A DNA stretch of 15,848 nucleotides from an uncultured Oscillospiraceae bacterium (GTDB lineage Bacteria; Bacillota; Clostridia; Oscillospirales; Acutalibacteraceae): contig UQUZ01000054.1 in the NCBI GenBank assembly GCA_900544375.1, positions 1 to 15,848 on the forward strand. Direction: 5' to 3'. Positions within the stretch are counted from its first letter, which is position 1; each line of letters starts with the position of its first letter. A program made the position numbers and the translations under genes. Positions 1-7,800 of this stretch are shown piece by piece. Under the pieces are notes generated by a model. The model did no database searches and had not been told where the DNA came from. It saw only the letters and a list, made by a program, of their open reading frames with translations.

Positions 1-60
1 AACGCGCCGCCGTTTTTTATGCCGGTGAGATTTCGTAACGCGATGAATACGGCGGAGTAG
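1..60 (+). CDS. Possible C-terminal end of an upstream gene (partial)
   Basis: Frame 1 is open from the window edge to a TAG at 58-60. It gives a 19-residue tail rich in Pro, Phe, Met, Arg and Asn. The fragment ends 37 bases before the promoter of the next operon, which is where an upstream gene could end. It is too short to identify, and an open frame of this length can occur by chance, so this is only a suggestion. Confidence 0.25.
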   Translation, partial: NAPPFFMPVRFRNAMNTAE

Positions 61-97
61 ATAAATGTTAAATAAGCGTAAATTCAAGGGGGGTTTA

Positions 98-126
98 TTG
101 ACTTTTTGGACAGATCCCGTTATGCT
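98..126 (+). promoter_or_regulatory. Sigma-A-type promoter for the FHA-SEDS-PBP operon
   Basis: A -35 element TTGACT (98-103) and a -10 element TATGCT (121-126) are separated by 17 bases, the ideal spacing. Transcription would start near 133. That leaves about 50 nt of leader before the GTG start at 185, including a small hairpin (TCGGC 152-156 with GCCGA 162-166) just ahead of the ribosome binding site. The promoter lies inside the upstream extension of the open frame, which is one reason to place the start at 185. Confidence 0.6.
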
Positions 127-184
127 TAACCATAAGTATATCTATGTGAAATCGGCAATTTGCCGAAGAAAGGAGGCGGCTACG

Positions 185-1069
185 GTGGAGGAAGTGATGG
201 AAAAAGTGCTGCGGTCCGGAATGGATCTGCTTGTGGGAATCGGCCGGTATGCATTGCCTGCGCTCGCATTCCTGATCGTCCTGCGATGCCTGTTCTCCCT
301 GTTGCGCAACCGCCCGCGGCCTGTCACGCTCGGCATTCTTGTCAACGGCGCGAATGGGGATGAATTTCTGCTGAACCACTGGGAAACCTCCATTGGCCGC
401 AATAAAACCTGCGATATCTTTTTGGCTTATAATACGATCTCTAGATTCCATGCAGTGCTTTCCCGACGCAAACGGGGATGGACGGTTTTTGATACCTATT
501 CCAAAACCGGCGTCTATGTCAATGGGAAAAAAATCGAGCGGAAATCTCCCGTCTATGATGGGGACAGCATTATGATGGGCAATGTCGTGCTCTTTTTGCG
601 CGCGCCGGACAGCCCCCCGCCAGCAGGCTGGCGGGAAGCGGCTCAGATAGATGCGCAGCCGCAGCAGTTTCCCCAGCCTGTTGAAATGCCGGAGGAGGTT
701 GCCTCTGCGGAACAGCCGGTTTTTGTAGCTCCGGCCGATGTTGCCGCGCCAGAGTATGAGGATATTCGCTCCAATCGGACGCCGGTTTTACTGGCTGAGT
801 CAACCGGGGAGGTATGCGAACTCTATGAAGGGAGCTATTTGATCGGTCGGTCGCCGGAGGTGGATTTTACGCTGCCTGTGCAGACGGTTTCCGCCCGTCA
901 TGCCCGCCTGTCGCAGTATGAGGATGGCTGGGTGATTGAAGATCTTGGTTCCAAATCCGGGACGATGGTGAATGGCAAAAGGATCGGCGGGCCGCAGACG
1001 CTGTTTGATGGAGATCACATCAATGTGGGTGGCGTAACGCTCCGCTTTTATGAGGACTATACAGATTGA
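185..1069 (+). CDS. Membrane-anchored protein with two FHA domains
   Basis: FHA domains bind phospho-threonine peptides, so this 294-residue protein is a likely phosphorylation-dependent adaptor held at the cytoplasmic membrane. One N-terminal membrane segment (about residues 20-41, ending in Arg-rich sequence) is followed by FHA1 (about 47-139) and FHA2 (about 199-291), joined by a Pro/Gln/Glu/Ala-rich linker. Both domains keep the core residues: Gly-Arg (71-72 and 221-222), Ser-x-x-His (86-89 and 236-239) and Asn-Gly-Lys (from 113 and 263). I chose GTG at 185 because AAAGGAGG (169-176) lies 8 bases upstream. The frame is open back to an ATG at 65, but that lies upstream of the promoter. It is the first gene of an operon with a SEDS protein and a PBP. 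Actinobacteria have a comparable arrangement together with PknB-type kinases; no kinase is present here. Confidence 0.88.
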   Translation: MEEVMEKVLRSGMDLLVGIGRYALPALAFLIVLRCLFSLLRNRPRPVTLGILVNGANGDEFLLNHWETSIGRNKTCDIFLAYNTISRFHAVLSRRKRGWTVFDTYSKTGVYVNGKKIERKSPVYDGDSIMMGNVVLFLRAPDSPPPAGWREAAQIDAQPQQFPQPVEMPEEVASAEQPVFVAPADVAAPEYEDIRSNRTPVLLAESTGEVCELYEGSYLIGRSPEVDFTLPVQTVSARHARLSQYEDGWVIEDLGSKSGTMVNGKRIGGPQTLFDGDHINVGGVTLRFYEDYTD

Positions 1070-1107
1070 TCGTTTACCAGAAGGTATGAGAAAAAGGAGG
1101 GAGACCA

Positions 1108-2457
1108 TTGGCGAAGAAGAAAGCGGCGCAGAAAGCGCAGAAGCCCGGGCCCCAAAAAGAGGCGAAAATTCGCAGGAAGCGCCCGGAAAGGCCAATGAGC
1201 TGGTTTATCGTCCTGCTGATGATTACCATTTTTCAGGTGTGGTCTGCCGTCCAGACGATATTTGAGGAAGATGGAAGCTTGAATGCTGAGCTCGTGTCTA
1301 TATTTGGAATTTATATTGCGATTGAATGGCTGTATGTGGTTTTGTTCCGCACAATTTTTAAAAAGAAGAGCTTTGAGCTTGAGCTGATCGCTTTTTTTCT
1401 TTCCGGGATCGGGCTGGTGATCTGCGCGAGCGTTTATCCGAATTTGCTACTAAAGCAATTCATTTCTGTGTTGCTGGGGCTTGCATTGTTTATCGGGATG
1501 GTCTGGTTTTTGGGCGACATCAGCCGGGTGGATGCCTCACGTGTGCCGATGGCTTGTGCGGCGTTGCTGCTGCTGGCAGTCAATCTGGTGCTCGCCAAAG
1601 CGACAAACGGCGCGCTTAACTGGCTGGATCTTGGCTTTGTATCGATCCAGCCTTCGGAATTTGTAAAGCTTGCGTTTATCTTTGTGGGAGCTGCAACCCT
1701 CGATAAACTTCAGTCGACCAGAAGCCTAACAAAATATATTCTCTTTTCTTTTGCGTGCGTCGGATTTCTATTTTTGATGTATGACCTTGGCGCGGCGCTG
1801 ATTTTCTTTGTTACATTCCTAATGATGGCTTTCATGCGCTCCGGCGATATCCGCACGCTAATTGCGGTGTGCCTGGTTGCGCTGGCTGGAGCCGCGTTCA
1901 TTGTGATTTTTAAAGGGGATTATGTGGCGCAGCGGTTCGCCGCCTACCGCCATGTGTGGGAATACAGTGATGGAAAGGGCTTTCAGCAGACGCGCGTGCT
2001 TGTCTATATGGCGAGCGGTGGGCTGTTTGGTGTTGGAATCGGCGCCGGAAAACTGAAAAATGTGTTTGCAGCTACCACGGATTTGGTGTTCGGTGTTTTG
2101 TGTGAAGAATGGGGGCTGCTGCTGGGTATCGTCGTGCTGCTCTGCTTTGTGGGGGTCACAGCGTATGCGGTGCAGTGCGCGCCGGCCTGTCGCTCTTCGT
2201 TTTATGCGATTGCGGCCTGTGCGGCGGCGGGCATGATGCTGTTCCAGATCGCGCTGAATGTGTTTGGCATTACGGATCTCCTCCCGCTGACTGGCGTTAC
2301 GCTGCCCTTTATCAGTCGAGGAGGATCAAGTATGATCTGCGTGTGGGGACTCTTTGCCTTCATTAAAGCGGCGGATGTGCGGACATACCCCAAAATTAAT
2401 CGCGCGCTGGATGCATCGTTCAGCAAACAGAAACAAGGGCTTTCGGCCACGCTCTAG
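1108..2457 (+). CDS. SEDS-family peptidoglycan glycosyltransferase (FtsW/RodA/SpoVE)
   Basis: SEDS proteins polymerise lipid II into glycan strands and work with a class B PBP that cross-links them. This 449-residue polytopic membrane protein has family landmarks: QPSE at 181-184 within a W-D-L-G-F context, the loop with TTDLVFG and EEWG (322-336), whose Asp325 matches the acidic residue considered catalytic in the family, and the C-terminal LPFISRGGSS (399-408). The usual Tyr in PFISYGG is Arg here. A Lys/Arg/Pro-rich cytoplasmic tail of about 30 residues precedes the first helix. The start is TTG at 1108, with AAGGAGG (1094-1100) 7 bases upstream; the next in-frame ATG would remove this tail and has no comparable site. 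It follows the FHA gene by 38 bases and precedes the PBP gene by 20. Sequence alone does not separate the elongation, division and sporulation roles. Confidence 0.93.
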   Translation: MAKKKAAQKAQKPGPQKEAKIRRKRPERPMSWFIVLLMITIFQVWSAVQTIFEEDGSLNAELVSIFGIYIAIEWLYVVLFRTIFKKKSFELELIAFFLSGIGLVICASVYPNLLLKQFISVLLGLALFIGMVWFLGDISRVDASRVPMACAALLLLAVNLVLAKATNGALNWLDLGFVSIQPSEFVKLAFIFVGAATLDKLQSTRSLTKYILFSFACVGFLFLMYDLGAALIFFVTFLMMAFMRSGDIRTLIAVCLVALAGAAFIVIFKGDYVAQRFAAYRHVWEYSDGKGFQQTRVLVYMASGGLFGVGIGAGKLKNVFAATTDLVFGVLCEEWGLLLGIVVLLCFVGVTAYAVQCAPACRSSFYAIAACAAAGMMLFQIALNVFGITDLLPLTGVTLPFISRGGSSMICVWGLFAFIKAADVRTYPKINRALDASFSKQKQGLSATL

Positions 2458-2477
2458 GGAAAGGATGGGCGATTTGC

Positions 2478-3869
2478 ATGAGGATTACTTCCAAACGCGC
2501 GCTGGCAATTTATGCCCTGATCGGCGCGTTTTTGATTGGCGTCGTATTTTTAATCGGCAGTTTTGCTGTTAATGGGGAAACTTGGGCGCTCAAGCGCTTT
2601 AATCAGCACCTCTTCACCGGCGGAAGCCTGACGAGCGCCGGAACGATTTATGACACGAAAGGCGTCATCCTCGCCCAAACCAAGGATGGCGAACGCATTT
2701 ATAACGACAGCCGCCGTATCCGTAAAGCCACGCTGCATATGGTTGGAGATACGGCAGGCTATATTTCGACAGGCATCCACACCATCTTCCGTTCCGAGCT
2801 GACCGGTTATAACCTGGTGGACGGCGTATATCGCCTGATGGAAGATGGAGAGGGCAATAATATCCGCTTGACCATCAACGCGGAGCTATGCGCAACCGCG
2901 TTGGATGCGTTGGGCGATCGCAAGGGGACCGTTGGCGTTTATAACTATAAAACGGGCGAGATATTGTGCATGGTGTCCTCCCCCACTTATGATCCGGAGC
3001 GTAAGCCGACTGATATTGATACGGATAAAACCGGCAAATACGACGGCATTTACCTCAACCGCTTCTTATCCGGCGTATACACGCCGGGCTCCACGTTTAA
3101 AACCATCACAGCGATTAGCGCGATTGACAATATACCGGATATCTTTACGCAGAAATTCACCTGTAAGGGGAAAATGCAGACCAGCGGCGGCGTAATCTAC
3201 TGCAATGAAGAGCATGGGCACGGCACTATCACCTTTGAACAGGCGCTGAATCGATCCTGCAACGTTGCATTTGCGCAGATTGCCATCCAGCTGGGGGCGG
3301 AGAAGTTAACCGCTACGGCTCAACAGCTCGGCTTCAATCAGGCGATGAAAATGGATGGAATCAATATCGCCATCAGCAAATTTGATCTAACCGGAGCGGA
3401 TGAGCGCGGGCTCGGGCAGGCGGGCGTTGGGCAGCATACCACGCTTGCCAATCCCTATCACATGCTCACTATCATGGGCGCAATTGCAAACGGCGGCACG
3501 CCCGTGCTGCCCCATGTGGTTCAATCCATCGAAACACCGGGTGGCCTGGCGTTGCGCAAAGGCAAGGCGGAGACGGGCGAGGCTTACCTCTCAGCCGGGA
3601 CAGCCTCTAAGATGGTGGAGCTGTTGCGGTCGAATACCGTGAATTTTTACGGCGACAGCCGTTTCCCACGCGGCATGCAGATCTGCGGCAAAACCGGCAC
3701 GGCGGAGGTCGGTGGGGATAAGACACCGCATGCCTGGTTCGCTGGTTTCTCACAGAATTCGGAAACGCCATATGCGTTCGTGGTCGTCGTGGAAAACGGA
3801 GGCTCTGGCTATCAGCAGGCGATTCCGGTTGCCAATAAAGTGCTTGCAGCGGTTCGTGCAGCCTCCTAA
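2478..3869 (+). CDS. Class B penicillin-binding protein (transpeptidase)
   Basis: A 463-residue D,D-transpeptidase that cross-links peptidoglycan outside the membrane, presumably as partner of the SEDS protein encoded just upstream. One N-terminal membrane segment (about 9-28) is followed by a short N-terminal region with no large dimerisation domain, then the transpeptidase domain with all three active-site motifs: S-T-F-K (205-208, nucleophile Ser205), S-C-N (260-262) and K-T-G-T-A-E (405-410). The length and architecture resemble the compact PbpA-type class B enzymes of actinobacteria and Clostridia rather than a large FtsI. The ATG at 2478 is preceded by GGGAAAGG (2457-2464), which overlaps the stop of the SEDS gene and suggests coupled translation. 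The domain assignment is certain. Whether it serves septation, elongation or spore formation is not shown. Confidence 0.93.
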   Translation: MRITSKRALAIYALIGAFLIGVVFLIGSFAVNGETWALKRFNQHLFTGGSLTSAGTIYDTKGVILAQTKDGERIYNDSRRIRKATLHMVGDTAGYISTGIHTIFRSELTGYNLVDGVYRLMEDGEGNNIRLTINAELCATALDALGDRKGTVGVYNYKTGEILCMVSSPTYDPERKPTDIDTDKTGKYDGIYLNRFLSGVYTPGSTFKTITAISAIDNIPDIFTQKFTCKGKMQTSGGVIYCNEEHGHGTITFEQALNRSCNVAFAQIAIQLGAEKLTATAQQLGFNQAMKMDGINIAISKFDLTGADERGLGQAGVGQHTTLANPYHMLTIMGAIANGGTPVLPHVVQSIETPGGLALRKGKAETGEAYLSAGTASKMVELLRSNTVNFYGDSRFPRGMQICGKTGTAEVGGDKTPHAWFAGFSQNSETPYAFVVVVENGGSGYQQAIPVANKVLAAVRAAS

Positions 3870-4005
3870 CCTGTGGAGGACGGCTATGCTGCCCATTGGG
3901 AGACAGCGTGTTGTATTTTTCGTTAGCAGCCGCTGTATAGGGAATAGATTGCTTTTTTATGGGGATTTGTTTCGCTTTTGGATAAGGATTCCACCCGCTT
4001 TTCTA
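3870..4005 (+). other. Intergenic region after the PBP gene, with a weak candidate small ORF
   Basis: There is no convincing gene here. GGAGG (3875-3879) stands 6 bases before an ATG at 3886 that opens a 61-codon frame to a stop at 4069-4071, encoding a hydrophobic, Phe/Arg-rich peptide. That frame runs through the strong promoter at 4006-4034, and its GGAGG can pair with CCTCC at 3862-3866, so translation is doubtful. A weak hairpin (GCTGCCC 3888-3894 with GGG 3898-3900 and CAGC 3904-3907, one bulge), followed 10 bases later by TATTTTT, might serve as an operon terminator. I see no better terminator. Confidence 0.3.
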
Positions 4006-4034
4006 TTGACGCTAGGCAGTCAATCCTTTATAAT
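4006..4034 (+). promoter_or_regulatory. Near-consensus sigma-A promoter for the ATPase-permease operon
   Basis: TTGACG (4006-4011) and a perfect TATAAT (4029-4034) are separated by 17 bases. Transcription should start near 4041, giving a leader of about 110 nt before the ATPase start at 4151. Such a strong promoter with a structured leader suggests that control acts after initiation. Confidence 0.75.
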
Positions 4035-4040
4035 TGTTTT

Positions 4041-4150
4041 CACGTGGCAAAGATTTTGTCCAAAAGGGTAGGAGTCCGGCGATTTTCGCCGGAGAGGGAC
4101 ATTATGTGCGCCGGATAAGACGGCGAAAATCAAGAAACGGGGTAAAATGC
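4041..4150 (+). promoter_or_regulatory. Structured 5' leader with alternative hairpins and a four-codon upstream ORF
   Basis: Three pairings compete. Hairpin A is TCCGGCGA (4075-4082) with TCGCCGGA (4086-4093), perfect with a 3-nt loop. Pairing B is TCCGGCG (4075-4081) with CGCCGGA (4109-4115). Pairing C is GATTTTCGCCG (4081-4091) with CGGCGAAAATC (4121-4131), 11 bp and perfect. A excludes B and C. Between the arms sits a possible leader peptide: GGAGAGG (4091-4097), then ATG TGC GCC GGA TAA at 4104-4118 (Met-Cys-Ala-Gly). A ribosome on it would cover the 3' arms of B and probably C. The arrangement resembles translational attenuators ahead of resistance or efflux genes. I cannot match it to a known riboswitch class. 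The ribosome binding site of the ATPase gene (ACGGGG near 4137-4142) is weak and lies just beyond arm C. The pairings are seen in the sequence; the function is inferred. Confidence 0.45.
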
Positions 4151-4852
4151 ATGAGCTTTATTGAGTTCGATTCTGTTTACAAAAGGTACAAGATGGGGGA
4201 AATCACCATTAACGCTGCGGATGGAATTACCTTCAATATTGAGCAGGGCGAGTTCGTCGTAGTCGTCGGCCCATCCGGTGCCGGCAAAACAACGCTGCTG
4301 AATATCCTAGGCGGTATGGATGATTGCGATGATGGTAAGATCCGTGTGGCAGGTGAATTAATCAACGATTATGACCGCAAACGCCTGATTGAATACCGGC
4401 GCTATGATGTGGGCTTTGTGTTCCAGTTTTATAACCTGGTGCAAAACCTGACTGCGCTGGAAAATGTGGAGCTTGCCACACAGATCAGCAAGAAGTCGCT
4501 GCATGCGGAGAAGGTGCTTGAGCGCGTGGGCCTTGCCGATCGCATCCATAACTTCCCCTCGCAGCTTTCCGGCGGCGAGCAGCAGCGTGTGGCGATTGCA
4601 CGCGCGCTGGCCAAAAACCCGAAGCTCCTGCTCTGCGATGAGCCGACGGGCGCGCTGGATTATAATACCGGCAAGCAGATTTTGAAGCTTTTGCAGGATA
4701 CGAGCCGGGAAACCGGCATGACCGTGATCGTCATTACGCATAACCAGGCGATTACGCCGATGGCGAACCGTGTGATCGCCATGCGCAGCGGCCGTGTCCA
4801 TAAAATTATGGTCAACGACAACCCAACGCCTGTGGAAAGGATTGAATGGTAA
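4151..4852 (+). CDS. ABC transporter ATPase, LolD/MacB/FtsE-like
   Basis: This 233-residue cytoplasmic ATPase powers the FtsX-like permease encoded next to it. All catalytic motifs are intact: Walker A GPSGAGKTT (40-48), Q-loop Gln92 in FQFYNL, signature LSGGEQQ (139-145), Walker B LLLCDEP (159-165) with catalytic Glu164, and H-loop His197. Its size and the FQFYNL and DEPTGALD sequences are typical of the LolD/MacB class, which drives mechanotransmission rather than classical import. I chose ATG at 4151; the open frame reaches back to 4034, but that stretch carries the promoter and structured leader and has no protein-like character. The ribosome binding site is weak (ACGGGG). The gene overlaps the permease start by 7 bases, so the two are probably translationally coupled. 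The substrate is unknown. Confidence 0.93.
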   Translation: MSFIEFDSVYKRYKMGEITINAADGITFNIEQGEFVVVVGPSGAGKTTLLNILGGMDDCDDGKIRVAGELINDYDRKRLIEYRRYDVGFVFQFYNLVQNLTALENVELATQISKKSLHAEKVLERVGLADRIHNFPSQLSGGEQQRVAIARALAKNPKLLLCDEPTGALDYNTGKQILKLLQDTSRETGMTVIVITHNQAITPMANRVIAMRSGRVHKIMVNDNPTPVERIEW

Positions 4853-7800
4853 CAATGAGCAAAGCCTTGTTAAAAGATACGTTCCGTTCAATCTGGAGGA
4901 CGAAGGCGCGTTTTATTTCCATCATTTTGATTGTTGCGCTCGGCATTGGCTTTTTTGCCGGCATTAAGGCCACCGCTCCTGATATGAAGGAGACGGCCAA
5001 CCGCTATTTTCTCAGCAACAACCTGATGGATTTGCGCGTGCTCTCGACCGTCGGGTTTGAGCAAGCGGATGTGGATGCGATCCGTGAGATTGACGGCGTC
5101 CATGCGGTAATGCCCGCTTATTTTGCGGACGGCCTGGTCAAAGTAAACGGCGAGAGCTTGATTGATATGGATGGCTCTGCGTTCAGCGTTCGTGCGCATT
5201 CTCTCAGCATGGAAATGCTGGCAGATTGGCAAAACGGAAAAAACGATGCGGAATATATGAACCGGCCCACGCTTATTGAGGGCGAATGGCCGAAAGATGC
5301 GAACGAGTGCCTGGTGGACCGCAGCGAGCTATCCACCCCGGATGAGTTCCAAATCGGCAGCACGATCACTATAGAGAGTGATCGGGAGGATCTGAACTCT
5401 TCTATGGAGACGACGGAGTTCAAGATCGTCGGCATTGTGGAATCGCCTTACTACATATCCTTTGAGCGTGGCAACAGCCTTGTCGGCAGCGGCAAGGTCG
5501 GCGCCTTCATTCTGGTGCCGGATACCGCGTTCAAAACAGATTACTATACGGATTTGTATATTAAGGTCAACGGCACGACAAAGAGCGACTTTGACTCTTA
5601 CGGCGATGCATATGAGAAGCTGGTGCAGCCTGTTGTGGAGCAAATCGAGGCGATTGGGCAGGATCGCGCCCCGGTTCGTGCAGAGGTGCTCCGCCCTGAG
5701 ATGACGGCAACGCTGGAGCAGGCGCGCCTTGACTATGCGCAGGCCGAGGTTGATACGAAGCAAAAGATTGAGGATGCCCGTAAGTCATTGGATGAGGCGC
5801 TCGAATTCGCGGAGAATGGCGACCAGATTCTCGCTGAAAAGCAGCAGGAGTTTAACGACTCATTGAGCGCCGCGCAGCGGGAGTTTGCTTCCGGAAAGGC
5901 GGAGCATAGCGCTGGGTTAAATACCTATTATCAAAGGGTAAATGAGTATAACCTTGCTGTGAGCAAGCTTGCTGAGGCAAAACAAACGGTGGCAAACTCT
6001 CAGCGGGAGTATGATAAAAACAAAGAGAAGCTGGATGCGGCTGAAAAGCAGATCAATAGTGCAAAATCGCAGATTTCGAACGGTGAAAATCAAATTAGGC
6101 TGCTCAAGCAGATGATTGCTACTGCTGAAACGGTAGCCGGTGATTTAGGCAGCAGCAACAACGCTTCCTATGAAGAACTGATTAAGCGCGCGGAGGAGAT
6201 CTTTGGCCCGGACAGCACTGTGGTGAAACAGCTCAAGGAGCTCTCCAATATCACGGCAGGCGGTATGGTGCAGGAGGCCGCGCAGGCTTTGAGCAAATAT
6301 TTGGGCGATTATAAGGATGATTTGGCCAAGGAAGAGGAAAAGCTTGCTAAGGCAAAGGCCGATTTGAAAAAGGGCGAGGCAGATTACGCCACAAATGAAA
6401 AAACACTGAAGGCTGCAAAAGCAAAGCTCGACGCCGCTAACGCGGAGATCAATGCCAAACAGGCGCAGCTGGATGCAAGCAAGCAGCAGCTGGATAGTGC
6501 ACAAAGCGAGCTGCAACAGGCCGGGTTTGCATTGGATGTGGGTGAATTAACCCTTTCCTCCAAGCAGAGCCAGGCGCTCATGGAGATTGAACAGGCCAAG
6601 CAGAAGCTGAAAGAGGCAAAGCAGGCGGCGGTGGACGGTGAAGAAACCTACCAGAAGGCCAAGGCGGAAGCGGAAAACGAACTCTCCCGTGCAAAGCTGC
6701 GCCTGTCTGCCGGCGAGCAGAAGTTAAACGATTTAAGCAGCGCCAAATGGGTGGTGTCTGACCGCGACGATATCCCGGGCTTCACTGGTTATGGACAAAC
6801 GGCGGACCGCACCAAAGCGTTTGCCCAGGTATTTCCGATCTTCTTTTTCCTGATCGCGGCGCTCATCTGCCTGACGACGATGACGCGCATGGTTGAAGAG
6901 GAGCGCACACAGCTTGGCACGCTTAAGGCGCTCGGCTATGACAATAAGGCGATTGTTTCGAAATATATTATTTATGCGATCCTGGCGAGTCTGATCGGCT
7001 CTGTGGTCGGCCTGGCGGTCGGCTTCGTGGTGTTGCCGCTGGCGATTTCTGCGGCGTATGGCATTATGTACACGCTGCCTACGGTGCATCTCCAGTTTAT
7101 CCTGAGCTATGCGCTCATTGGCACGGCGATTGCGATCCTTTCCACAGTGGGGGCTACCTTCCTCGCCTGCTATAAGGAGCTGGCCACCTGCCCGGCGCAG
7201 CTGATGCGCCCGCGCGCGCCCAAGGCGGGCAAGCGTGTGCTGCTGGAGAAGATCCCGTTTATCTGGAAGCATTTGAACTTCACCTCTAAGGTGACAGTGC
7301 GCAATATCTTCCGTAACAAGCGTCGCTTCCTGATGACAGCGTTTGGCGTGGCGGGCTGCACAGCCCTGTTGCTGACGGGCTTCGGACTCAATGATTCCAT
7401 CAGCGCTATCATCAATAAGCAGTTTAACGATGGCGGTATCGCCATGTATGACGCACAGCTCGTTTTGAAGGATCCGGTGCTGACCGACGGTTCCGCTGAG
7501 GCGCCGATCATCACACAGCTCAAGGAAAACGACGGCATCCAGAATGCGATGCTGACCTATATGAAAGTGCTGCACGGGCATTCTGAGCGCTCGGATGAAG
7601 AGCTGGAGGTAAACGTGCTTGTGCCGCAGAACAATGCGCAGCTTTCCGATTTTGTAAGGTTGCAAAACCGCCAGTCCGGCGCGCAGCTCACCTTGCCGGA
7701 TGACGGCGTGCTCATTACGGAGAAGCTTGCAAGCAAGACGGATACCGAGGTGGGTGATGAGCTGATCGTCACGAAATCCGATGGTTCCGAGGTGCGCCTA

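Noticed and set aside
65..184. N-terminal extension of the FHA protein to ATG 65
   Set aside because: The extension contains the promoter at 98-126, while GTG 185 has a strong, well-spaced AAAGGAGG.
4034..4150. N-terminal extension of the ATPase to ATG 4034
   Set aside because: That ATG lies at the edge of the -10 box, upstream of the expected transcription start, and the stretch is structured leader.
4041..4150. A known riboswitch (guanidine-I/ykkC, guanidine-II, fluoride, ZTP, manganese classes) in the transporter leader
   Set aside because: I could not find the conserved core sequences I remember for these classes. A covariance-model scan would settle it.
4358..4891. 177-codon minus-strand frame over the ATPase gene
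   Set aside because: Antisense to intact ABC ATPase motifs; no ribosome binding site or family features seen.
6733..7665. 310-codon open frame on the minus strand inside the permease gene
   Set aside because: Its translation is rich in His, Arg and Gln with no recognisable domain, and it lies antisense to a clear permease. It is a by-product of codon bias.
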